From Nitrospirota bacterium (GTDB lineage: Bacteria > Nitrospirota > Thermodesulfovibrionia > Thermodesulfovibrionales > SM23-35), in NCBI GenBank assembly GCA_016212245.1, contig JACRGU010000093.1, positions 1 through 8,434 on the forward strand: a stretch of 8,434 nucleotides of DNA, written 5' to 3'. The translations under genes were made by a program, and so were the position numbers. This document shows, one piece after another, positions 1 through 5,319 of this stretch (position 1 is the stretch's first letter; the number at the start of each line of letters is the position of its first letter). The notes under the pieces are model-generated. The model made no database searches and was not told the origin of the DNA. It saw nothing but the letters and a program-made list of their open reading frames with translations.

Positions 1-846
1 GAAGTAGCAACAGAGGATCAGGAAATTGCCGTGGGTCTAAGTGAAGACGTGACGGAACTAATTGAGGAAAGAGGTCGGCTAACAAGGAGAGGTGGATTAA
101 AGCTTGACCATGTTCTTATGACGAGGCAGTTGCTGGACATTATCCCTAATCCCTGGATTGCACATGATATCGGGAAAGAGGTTTTGGGTGCTTTGCTGAA
201 GAAAAACAGTAAAGAGAAAGTTGCAAATAACCTTGCGTTTATCATTGAAGAGACCCGCAAACATCTGATAGCTGAACGCGATAGGTTGTCTGAGAAAATA
301 TTCAGAGACCTGATTGATAAGAAAAAGCTCTGGTTTTTTCTTCTTGCCGATAAGGGGGGTTATGAACTTCCACCGAGTATAACGGTGAAAAAGAACAGCA
401 AGAAACTCATCAGGGATGACAATTCGGAAGTTGCAAGGAGCCTTTTTGATTTTATACCGGAAGAAGAATTCAACGAGATGGAAAAATCCATTGCAATATA
501 TCTTGATGAGCAAGAAAAACTTTTGTGGTGGTACAGGAATCTTTCAAAGCAGGATTACTACATTCAGGGATGGCACAAGCACAAAATATATCCTGATTTT
601 ATTTTTACGAAAGCTGATGATACAGGCAGAGATTTCAGCACTGTTTATGTCGTTGAAACAAAGGGTGTTCACCTGAAAGGCAGCGAGGACAGTAAGTATA
701 AGAGAAACGTTTTTAAGTTTTGTAATGACTTAGGCAGGAAAGTAGAATGGAAGGAGCTGAATAAAGAATTTTCAAAGGGGATTGAATTTCAGGTGATTGA
801 TGAGAAGGAATGGCAGAGAAGGGTAAATGAGATATTTATTGTTTGA
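1..846 (+). CDS. C-terminal part of a type III restriction (Res)-like helicase-nuclease
   Basis: Partial gene. The frame is open to base 1, so the GTG at 31 is probably internal; 281 residues are visible up to TGA at 844-846. The end of the protein has the layout of a PD-(D/E)xK nuclease domain: a YPDF motif with Asp at visible residue 199, then a beta-strand-like stretch and VVETKG with Glu219 and Lys221. This arrangement is typical of the C-terminal endonuclease domain of type III restriction Res subunits and related DEAD/DEAH helicase-nucleases, which cut DNA after ATP-driven scanning. The helicase motifs themselves would lie upstream, outside the window. The visible N-terminal half is charged, mostly helical in appearance and has no motif I recognise. 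No methyltransferase (Mod) gene lies downstream, so the partner, if any, must be upstream. The family assignment rests on the nuclease motif and overall style; a different helicase-nuclease defence protein is possible. Confidence 0.7.
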   Translation, partial: EVATEDQEIAVGLSEDVTELIEERGRLTRRGGLKLDHVLMTRQLLDIIPNPWIAHDIGKEVLGALLKKNSKEKVANNLAFIIEETRKHLIAERDRLSEKIFRDLIDKKKLWFFLLADKGGYELPPSITVKKNSKKLIRDDNSEVARSLFDFIPEEEFNEMEKSIAIYLDEQEKLLWWYRNLSKQDYYIQGWHKHKIYPDFIFTKADDTGRDFSTVYVVETKGVHLKGSEDSKYKRNVFKFCNDLGRKVEWKELNKEFSKGIEFQVIDEKEWQRRVNEIFIV

Positions 847-911
847 GTGTAAAGATTTTAAATCAGAGATTGAGGCAAGATTGGAGGAATAGAGATAATT
901 AAAAAATTGCT

Positions 912-917
912 TATAAT
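912..917 (+). promoter_or_regulatory. possible -10 box upstream of the HicB-like gene
   Basis: A perfect TATAAT lies about 58 nt before the ATG at 975 in an AT-rich gap after the restriction gene. A TG pair sits 2 nt upstream of it, close to but not exactly an extended -10. No good -35 box lies at 16-18 nt spacing; TTGGAG at 881-886 is too far away. AT-rich sequence produces such matches by chance. Confidence 0.3.
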
Positions 918-974
918 ATGAGCATGTTAGAAAACAAAAAATTGTAAAAAGCTGAAATTAAAGAGGAGGGGAAT

Positions 975-1154
975 ATGATTCCTATAGATTATGACATTAT
1001 CGTTTTTAAAGAAGACAACACTTATGTAGCCTATTGTCCTGAGCTTGATATTTCAAGCTGTGGTAATAATGTTGAACATGCAAGGGAAATGTTAAAAACT
1101 GCAGTAAGGTTATTTCTTGAAGAGGCTGAAAAGATGGGAACACTCAAAGTGTGA
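975..1154 (+). CDS. small HicB-family antitoxin-like protein, solitary
   Basis: A 59-residue protein starting at ATG 975, preceded by a very strong Shine-Dalgarno (GAGGAGGGG, 963-971). The sequence matches the compact HicB/UPF0150 fold pattern: a first strand (YDIIVFKED), then YVAYCPELDISSCG, corresponding to the family's vayvPdLpGC motif, then a helix of the type EHAREMLKTAVRLFLEEAE. In HicAB toxin-antitoxin modules HicB neutralises the HicA mRNA interferase and often carries a C-terminal DNA-binding domain. Here the protein stops soon after the helix, so no DNA-binding domain is present. No hicA can be fitted in the 128 nt upstream or the 31 nt downstream, so within this window it is an orphan. 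Solitary HicB-like proteins are common and their role is mostly unknown. Its last codons lie next to a TATAAT that could serve kdsC. Confidence 0.8.
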   Translation: MIPIDYDIIVFKEDNTYVAYCPELDISSCGNNVEHAREMLKTAVRLFLEEAEKMGTLKV

Positions 1155-1167
1155 CAAGCTGTTCTTG

Positions 1168-1173
1168 TATAAT
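1168..1173 (+). promoter_or_regulatory. possible -10 box for kdsC
   Basis: A perfect TATAAT lies 12 nt before the kdsC ATG, with TG immediately upstream. The only -35-like sequence (GTGACA, 1151-1156) is spaced just 11 nt away, which is too short. If real, transcription would start only a few bases before the gene. Weak support. Confidence 0.25.
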
Positions 1174-1185
1174 AGAGAGACTTTA

Positions 1186-1725
1186 ATGAAAAAAACAAAA
1201 AAACAGATCGAAACCCTCGCTAAAAAAATTAAACTCCTCATCCTTGATGTGGATGGGGTGCTCACTGATGGCAGTATCATTCTTGACAATGAAGGCAATG
1301 AGCTTAAATCTTTCCATGTGCGTGATGGGCATGGAATAAAGATGCTCATTAATGCAGGGATTCATGTTGCAATAATTACAGGCAGACATTCAAAGGTTGT
1401 TGAGAGAAGGGCCCAGGAGCTCGGGATTACAGAGGTCTTTCAAAAGTGTCATGACAAGAGAGATGCTTATAAACAGCTTGTTGAAAAATTCTCCCTTAGT
1501 GATAGTGAGATAGCATATATTGGTGATGATATTGTGGACATATCCCTTTTAAAGAGGTCGGGATTTTCAGTGGCTGTTGCAGATGCTGATGATGAGGTTA
1601 AGGCTGATGCAATGATGATAACAAGAAACAGGGGAGGCAGGGGAGCTGTTAGAGAGGTGTGTGATTTTCTTCTTAAGGCAAAAGGGCTCTGGCAGGAGAT
1701 TATAGATGAGTACTCTAAGACTTAA
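1186..1725 (+). CDS. kdsC: 3-deoxy-D-manno-octulosonate 8-phosphate phosphatase (KdsC)
   Basis: KdsC removes the phosphate from Kdo-8-phosphate to give Kdo, the sugar that links lipid A to the lipopolysaccharide core; it acts in the cytosol, normally as a tetramer. The 179-residue protein is a complete cap-less C0-type HAD phosphatase. Motif I is DVDGVLTDG with nucleophile Asp21 and acid/base Asp23. FHVRDGHGIKML (residues 43-54) is characteristic of KdsC. Motif II is IITGRHS (Thr65), a conserved Lys91 lies in CHDKRDAY, and motif IV is GDDIVD (Asp114, Asp115, Asp118). The E. coli protein is 188 residues, so length is normal. The frame stays open upstream to 1117, but the ATG at 1186 was chosen because it has an AGAGAG ribosome site at 1174-1179, gives the usual N-terminal length and avoids overlap with the HicB-like gene. 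Its 3' end overlaps pgsA by 20 nt, so the two are probably translationally coupled. Confidence 0.96.
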   Translation: MKKTKKQIETLAKKIKLLILDVDGVLTDGSIILDNEGNELKSFHVRDGHGIKMLINAGIHVAIITGRHSKVVERRAQELGITEVFQKCHDKRDAYKQLVEKFSLSDSEIAYIGDDIVDISLLKRSGFSVAVADADDEVKADAMMITRNRGGRGAVREVCDFLLKAKGLWQEIIDEYSKT

Positions 1726-2239
1726 TCTCCCAACAGTTCTCACCCTGAGCAGGATTGTCCTTATTCCAGTTTTTGTATTCACAGTCTATCAGCATCCAGT
1801 ATTCGGTGCTATTGTATTCAGCATCGCCTCAATAACAGATTTCCTCGATGGATATCTTGCGAGACGTTCGGGTGAGATAACAAAGTTTGGGATTATACTT
1901 GATCCGATCGCTGACAAGTTCTTAGTAATATCTGCTCTGATTGTGCTCGTTGATATGGAGAGACTGCCTGCATGGATAGCAATTATCATCATTGTAAGGG
2001 AATTCCTTGTAACAGGCCTGAGGGCAGTTGCCCTTTCAAAAGACATAGTAATCCCTGCTGAGATTGGGGGGAAAATAAAGACATCCACACAGATAATTGC
2101 AGTCCTCTGCCTTATCCTTATGGGAAGCATTTTTGATATTGATCTCTATGATGTTGGTATAGTCCTCATCTGGATAGCACTCGTGCTGTCTGTTATATCA
2201 GGAGTTCAGTACACAGTATCGTTCTGGAGGAAGATGTGA
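1706..2239 (+). CDS. pgsA: CDP-diacylglycerol--glycerol-3-phosphate 3-phosphatidyltransferase
   Basis: PgsA transfers the phosphatidyl group from CDP-diacylglycerol to glycerol-3-phosphate, the committed step to phosphatidylglycerol and cardiolipin, in the inner membrane. The 177-residue protein has the full CDP-alcohol phosphotransferase signature D-x2-D-G-x2-A-R-x8-G-x3-D-x3-D, with Asp45, Asp48, Gly49, Ala52, Arg53, Gly62, Asp66 and Asp70. The N-terminal LNLPTVLTLSRIVLIP is also typical of PgsA. Hydrophobic stretches around residues 17-44, 72-84, 89-107, 128-143 and 150-170 fit a polytopic membrane enzyme. The E. coli enzyme is 182 residues. The start lies inside the end of kdsC in another frame, with GGCAGGAG at 1691-1698 as its ribosome site. 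The stop codon directly abuts the plsY ATG. Phosphatidylserine synthase belongs to the same superfamily, but length and the N-terminus favour PgsA. Confidence 0.94.
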   Translation: MSTLRLNLPTVLTLSRIVLIPVFVFTVYQHPVFGAIVFSIASITDFLDGYLARRSGEITKFGIILDPIADKFLVISALIVLVDMERLPAWIAIIIIVREFLVTGLRAVALSKDIVIPAEIGGKIKTSTQIIAVLCLILMGSIFDIDLYDVGIVLIWIALVLSVISGVQYTVSFWRKM

Positions 2240-2827
2240 ATGATGAAAATAGTCCTGCTTATAATCTTTGCCTTTATCCTTGGTTCAATTCCTTTTGGTG
2301 TAATAATTGCAAAGATTAAGGGTGTTGACCTGAAGAAGATTGGCAGCGGTAACATAGGTGCTACAAATGTTTTAAGGTCTCTCGGTAAAGGGCCTGCTGC
2401 CATAACCCTCCTCGGCGATGTTCTCAAGGGCACCGCAGCCGTAGCTATCGGAAGGTATTTTGGATTAGAGCTATTTTATGAGGGTCTTGTCGGCCTGTCA
2501 GCAATCTTCGGGCATAATTTTTCTATATTCCTCGGGTTTAAGGGAGGTAAGGGTGTTGCCACAAGCATAGGGGTAATTGCCCTTTACGCTCCACAGACAG
2601 CCCTGTTCACCCTTATAATATGGCTGGCAGTTGTCTTGATTACAAGATATTCATCCATGGGAGCACTTGTATCATTTGGACTTTTGCCAGTGAACATGGC
2701 AATATTTGACAGTAAGGAAAAACTGCCTGTTGCCATTCTTATTACAGTATTTATTGTTATACGCCATAGAGAAAATATCCGCAGACTTATAGATGGTACT
2801 GAGAGAAAGGTGGGCCAGAGGACATAA
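2240..2827 (+). CDS. plsY: acyl-phosphate:glycerol-3-phosphate acyltransferase (PlsY)
   Basis: PlsY acylates glycerol-3-phosphate from acyl-phosphate (made by PlsX) to give lysophosphatidic acid, the first step of phospholipid synthesis at the inner membrane. The 195-residue protein has all three family motifs: GSGNIGATNVLR (residues 35-46, glycerol-phosphate binding), GHNFSIFLGFKGGKGVAT (91-108, glycine-rich acyl-phosphate loop) and HREN (176-179) near the C-terminus. The N-terminus is a membrane segment followed by GSIPFG, as usual. In motif 2 the common proline (GHxxP) is serine, a small deviation unlikely to matter. ATG 2240 follows the pgsA stop without a gap, with TGGAGG at 2225-2230 as ribosome site; ATG 2243 is an alternative. 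pgsA and plsY act on glycerol-3-phosphate in the same pathway, so the pairing is functional. A palindromic repeat begins just past the stop. Confidence 0.96.
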   Translation: MMKIVLLIIFAFILGSIPFGVIIAKIKGVDLKKIGSGNIGATNVLRSLGKGPAAITLLGDVLKGTAAVAIGRYFGLELFYEGLVGLSAIFGHNFSIFLGFKGGKGVATSIGVIALYAPQTALFTLIIWLAVVLITRYSSMGALVSFGLLPVNMAIFDSKEKLPVAILITVFIVIRHRENIRRLIDGTERKVGQRT

Positions 2828-2832
2828 AACCT

Positions 2833-2945
2833 GAGTTTATCGAGTTCATTGGGTTTATTGAGTTTACACAGTTCATTGAGTTATTAAAACCCAAGAGACT
2901 CAATAAACTCAAGAAACCCGAAAAACCGGGAGAACTGTGTAAACT
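2833..2945. repeat. palindromic element built from 9-nt units, between plsY and queC
   Basis: The left half (2833-2886) reads as six consecutive 9-nt units close to GAGTTTATT: GAGTTTATC, GAGTTCATT, GGGTTTATT, GAGTTTACA, CAGTTCATT, GAGTTATTA. The right half (about 2887-2944), read on the other strand, shows the same 9-nt period with units such as GTTTATTGA, GTTTCTTGA and GTTTACACA. The halves are thus inverted copies. A perfect 14-bp inverted repeat (2861-2874 with 2932-2945) encloses the middle, and an alternative 11-bp pairing joins 2853-2863 with 2898-2908. It fills almost the whole plsY-queC gap and leaves queC without a clear ribosome site. There is no T-tract, so it is not an ordinary intrinsic terminator. 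Confidence 0.85.
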
Positions 2946-2951
2946 ATCTTG

Positions 2952-3695
2952 ATGAGTGACTGGAAAAATAAAAAAGCTGTTGTGTTACTTAGCGGTGGGA
3001 TTGATTCCTCGACAACTATGGCGATAGCAAAGGCAGAAGGTTATGAGATATATGCCTTGAGCTTTGATTACAGCCAGCGACATAAAAGAGAACTTGTGTC
3101 AGCAAAGAAAGTTGCATCAAGCGTCGGTGTAGAGAAACACCTTATAATAAAATTTGATTTGAGGGAGATTGGAGGCTCAGCATTGACATCGGAGATGGAA
3201 GTACCTAAGAATAGTTTCAAGTTTCAAGTTTCAAGTTTTAAGTTTAAAAATACAGAAGACTCCGAACTCCGAACTCTGAACTCCGAACTAATCCCTGTTA
3301 CCTACGTTCCTGCACGTAATACAATATTTTTATCTTTTGCACTTGCATGGGCAGAAGTTCTTGAGGTAGAGAATATTTTTATAGGTGCGAATGCAGTAGA
3401 CTATAGCGGTTATCCTGACTGCAGGCCAGAGTATCTCAGGGCATTTGAAGACATGGCAAACCTTGCAACAAAGGCATCTGTTGAGGGCAGATTAAGGTTT
3501 ATGATAAGGGCACCGCTTATCTCTATGAAAAAATCAGAGATAATAAAAAAAGGAATTGAGCTGGGACTTGATTATTCGCTAACATGGAGCTGCTATGAAG
3601 GAGGTGAGAGTCCCTGCGGCAGGTGCGATAGTTGTGTATTCAGGGCAAAGGGTTTTAGAGAAGCGGGGATAAGAGACCCATTGGTACAGGATTGA
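2952..3695 (+). CDS. queC: 7-cyano-7-deazaguanine synthase (QueC) with a repeat-derived insert
   Basis: QueC converts 7-carboxy-7-deazaguanine to preQ0 using ATP and ammonia, in the queuosine tRNA-modification pathway. The 247-residue protein has the N-type PP-loop SGGIDSS (14-20), then [10 protein letters not shown], the conserved [29 protein letters not shown], and a C-terminal zinc site of four cysteines (Cys214, Cys222, Cys225, Cys228). All catalytic landmarks are intact. Residues about 86-114 are unusual: between EVPKN and [10 protein letters not shown] sits a segment encoded by two blocks of 7-nt tandem repeats, described separately, making the protein some 15-25 residues longer than the family norm. 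The insert is in frame and contains no stop codon. The ATG at 2952 was preferred to the TTG at 2949. No convincing Shine-Dalgarno precedes it, since the palindromic element ends 6 nt upstream. No other queuosine gene is in the window. Confidence 0.95.
   Translation: MSDWKNKKAVVLLSGGIDSSTTMAIAKAEGYEIYALSFDYSQRHKRELVSAKKVASSVGVEKHLIIKFDLREIGGSALTSEMEVPKNSFKFQVSSFKFKNTEDSELRTLNSELIPVTYVPARNTIFLSFALAWAEVLEVENIFIGANAVDYSGYPDCRPEYLRAFEDMANLATKASVEGRLRFMIRAPLISMKKSEIIKKGIELGLDYSLTWSCYEGGESPCGRCDSCVFRAKGFREAGIRDPLVQD
3214..3291 (+). repeat. two blocks of 7-nt tandem repeats inside queC
   Basis: Block one (3214-3248) is five tandem 7-mers: three exact GTTTCAA, then GTTTTAA and GTTTAAA. After a spacer of about 10 nt, block two has a partial GACTCC at 3258-3263 and then GAACTCC, GAACTCT, GAACTCC, GAACTAA (3264-3291). 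A 7-nt period is out of step with codons, so it encodes 7-residue peptide repeats (SFKFQVS, then SFKFK; SELRTLN, then SEL). It falls in a loop just before the VPARN motif of QueC, where the family tolerates length change. It looks like an intergenic-type repeat captured in a gene. Confidence 0.85.
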
Positions 3696-3724
3696 ATTAC
3701 TTAAATCCAGACATAAAGGTTTTA

Positions 3725-3897
3725 ATAAGCAGGACTGGCTTTCGCTTACTACGATATTTTTCGACAGCTCTAAGCTTCTTCCGCTACAGCCTCGAAACTT
3801 ACCCTCTGGGTTCAAACAATCGAGGCTGTGGCCGCTACAGCTCGCTAAGAACTGTTACCGAAAAATCTCTGATGTCGCTCAAGCCAGCCCTGCTTAT
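3725..3897. repeat. about 173-bp imperfect palindrome (MITE-like) between queC and pgi
   Basis: The outer arms 3725-3745 and 3877-3897 match as inverted repeats at 18 of 21 positions (ATAAGCAGG, one mismatch, then CTGGCTT). Inward, partial pairing continues: TTTTTCG at 3756-3762 matches the opposite arm. It ends in a strong central stem, 3783-3795 with 3820-3832 (13 pairs, one G-T), enclosing a 24-nt loop. CCGCTACAG also occurs as a direct repeat at 3781-3789 and 3832-3840. No transposase gene fits, and I see no clear target-site duplication. A small non-autonomous mobile element or a structured RNA would explain the shape. No T-run follows the stems, so it is not a classical terminator. Confidence 0.75.
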
Positions 3898-3933
3898 CGC
3901 TGGATTTGGGGAATTAGCAAAGAGGAGGGCTGG
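3884..3933 (+). promoter_or_regulatory. pgi ribosome binding site with possible sequestering pairing
   Basis: AGAGGAGG (3921-3928) is a strong Shine-Dalgarno that fixes the pgi start at ATG 3934. The 8 bases directly before the ATG (3926-3933, AGGGCTGG) are the exact complement of 3884-3891 (CCAGCCCT), which is also part of the right arm of the palindrome. The same strand could therefore pair either with the left arm near 3731-3740 or with the pgi ribosome site. The competing pairing is seen in sequence; any regulatory role is inference. Confidence 0.35.
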
Positions 3934-5274
3934 ATGATAGAACTCAATTTTTCTAATATGATGGAGGAGGTTATCGGTAAGAATGGGCTTTCTGAACGGC
4001 GGATAGAAGGTTTCAGGGGCAGGGTAGAAGATGCCCACGAACAGATAAAAGATAGGCGATGGCCTGAGCTTGCATTCATAGACCTCCTTTCCCAAGATAC
4101 TTCTGAGATAAAGAATATTGCAAGGCACATCAGAGAAGAAACAGAGGATTTCTTAATCCTCGGCATTGGGGGCTCTGCCCTCGGACCGAGGGCAATACTC
4201 GATGCCCTGAGCCCTTTCCATAACCTCCAGAAAAAGCCGAGGGTGTTTATTTATGAGAATGTTGACCCGAGGACATTAAAACAGATACTTTCGTTGATAG
4301 ATTTGAAGAAGACCTCTATAAATGTGATATCAAAGTCAGGGAGCACTGCAGAGACAGCAGCATCCTTTATGATCCTGTGGGATGAGATGAAGAAAATACT
4401 TGGCAATGACGCTCCAAAAAGGTTTATAGCCACAACAGACCCTGAGAAGGGCAACCTCAGAAAGATTGTAAATGAAGAGGGATTGAAATCCCTTCCTGTG
4501 CCACCTAATGTTGCAGGTAGATATTCTGTATTGAGCCCGGTCGGGCTTTTACCAGCAGAGGTTATAGGTATTGATTCGAATGAGCTACTGAGGGGTGCGA
4601 GAGACATCCATGAGAAGTGCTCTGAACCTGAGTTATGGAAAAACCCGGCCTATCTATTCGGAACGCTCCTTTACCTTATGGACACAGAGAAGAAAAGAAA
4701 GATTAATGTGATGATTCCGTATGCTGACAGCCTGAAATCCCTGTCTGAATGGTTCTGTCAGCTCTGGGCTGAAAGCCTCGGAAAACTCGGTGTGGGTCTT
4801 ACACCCTATCCTTCTGTAGGCACAACTGACCAGCACTCACAGTTACAGTTATGGATGGAGGGACCTCAGGACAAGGTCGTGATATTCATCAGGGTTGATG
4901 ACTATGGCGACGATATAAAAATACCCCGTATATTTAAAGACATGGAGGGACTTAATTACCTCTCAGGCCATACACTCTCAGAGCTTATCGCCGCAGAGGA
5001 AGAATCCACAGAACTTGCACTTGCAAGGGCAGAAAGGCCGAACATGACAATCACAATGCCAGTTATTAATGCATATCATATAGGCCAGTTATTCCATTTT
5101 TTTGAACTCGTAACAGCCCTTACAGGATTTCTTTACAGGGTGAATCCCTTTAACCAGCCTGGTGTTGAAGAGGGTAAGAATCTTACCTATGGGATGATGG
5201 GTAAAAAGGGGTATGAGGCAAAGAGGAAGGAAGTCGAAGAAGCAAGGGAAAAGAAGATTTGTTGGCGAATATAA
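3934..5274 (+). CDS. pgi: glucose-6-phosphate isomerase
   Basis: Pgi interconverts glucose-6-phosphate and fructose-6-phosphate in glycolysis and gluconeogenesis, in the cytosol. The 446-residue protein is the short bacterial form (E. coli Pgi is about 550). Visible landmarks are GIGGSALGP (77-85), the sugar-phosphate loop SKSGSTAET (133-141), AGRYSVLSPVGLLPAE (194-209, the family signature region), the likely catalytic base Glu280 in WAESLGK, His301 in TTDQHSQLQ for ring opening, and Lys415 in QPGVEEGK. The two SIS-type sugar-isomerase folds are complete and no motif is missing. Start ATG 3934 is set by the AGAGGAGG ribosome site. The gene stands alone behind a palindromic element and converges on the ATPase gene across a 45-nt gap that has only a weak 5-bp hairpin. 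The product of this reaction feeds hexose and cell-envelope sugar synthesis, but no operon link to kdsC is visible. Confidence 0.96.
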   Translation: MIELNFSNMMEEVIGKNGLSERRIEGFRGRVEDAHEQIKDRRWPELAFIDLLSQDTSEIKNIARHIREETEDFLILGIGGSALGPRAILDALSPFHNLQKKPRVFIYENVDPRTLKQILSLIDLKKTSINVISKSGSTAETAASFMILWDEMKKILGNDAPKRFIATTDPEKGNLRKIVNEEGLKSLPVPPNVAGRYSVLSPVGLLPAEVIGIDSNELLRGARDIHEKCSEPELWKNPAYLFGTLLYLMDTEKKRKINVMIPYADSLKSLSEWFCQLWAESLGKLGVGLTPYPSVGTTDQHSQLQLWMEGPQDKVVIFIRVDDYGDDIKIPRIFKDMEGLNYLSGHTLSELIAAEEESTELALARAERPNMTITMPVINAYHIGQLFHFFELVTALTGFLYRVNPFNQPGVEEGKNLTYGMMGKKGYEAKRKEVEEAREKKICWRI

Positions 5275-5319
5275 ATTAGCCCAGAAGTCCTGTTACCCGT
5301 ATAACCTCATCAAAGGTTG

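Noticed and set aside
31..33. GTG as the start of the first gene
   Set aside because: The frame is open to base 1 and the protein begins mid-domain for its family; a truncated gene is more likely.
839..889. Short tail in another frame (FECKDFKSEIEARLEE) overlapping the end of the restriction gene
   Set aside because: It could hint at a frameshifted C-terminus, but the in-frame protein ends at a natural point and 16 residues are too few to judge.
3214..3291. CRISPR-like tandem repeats
   Set aside because: Units are 7 nt and directly adjacent with no unique spacers, so it is a simple tandem array.
3801..3830. GGGTTCAAAC resembling a tRNA T-loop
   Set aside because: No 7-bp acceptor stem, D-arm or anticodon arm can be placed around it; it is the loop of the palindrome's central stem.
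3692..3937. 81-codon plus-strand open frame between queC and pgi
   Set aside because: It lies almost wholly in the palindromic element, resembles no family I know, lacks a ribosome site and overlaps both neighbouring genes.
5303..5318. Hairpin AACCT/AGGTT in the pgi-ATPase convergent gap as a bidirectional terminator
   Set aside because: Only 5 base pairs and no T-tract on either side.
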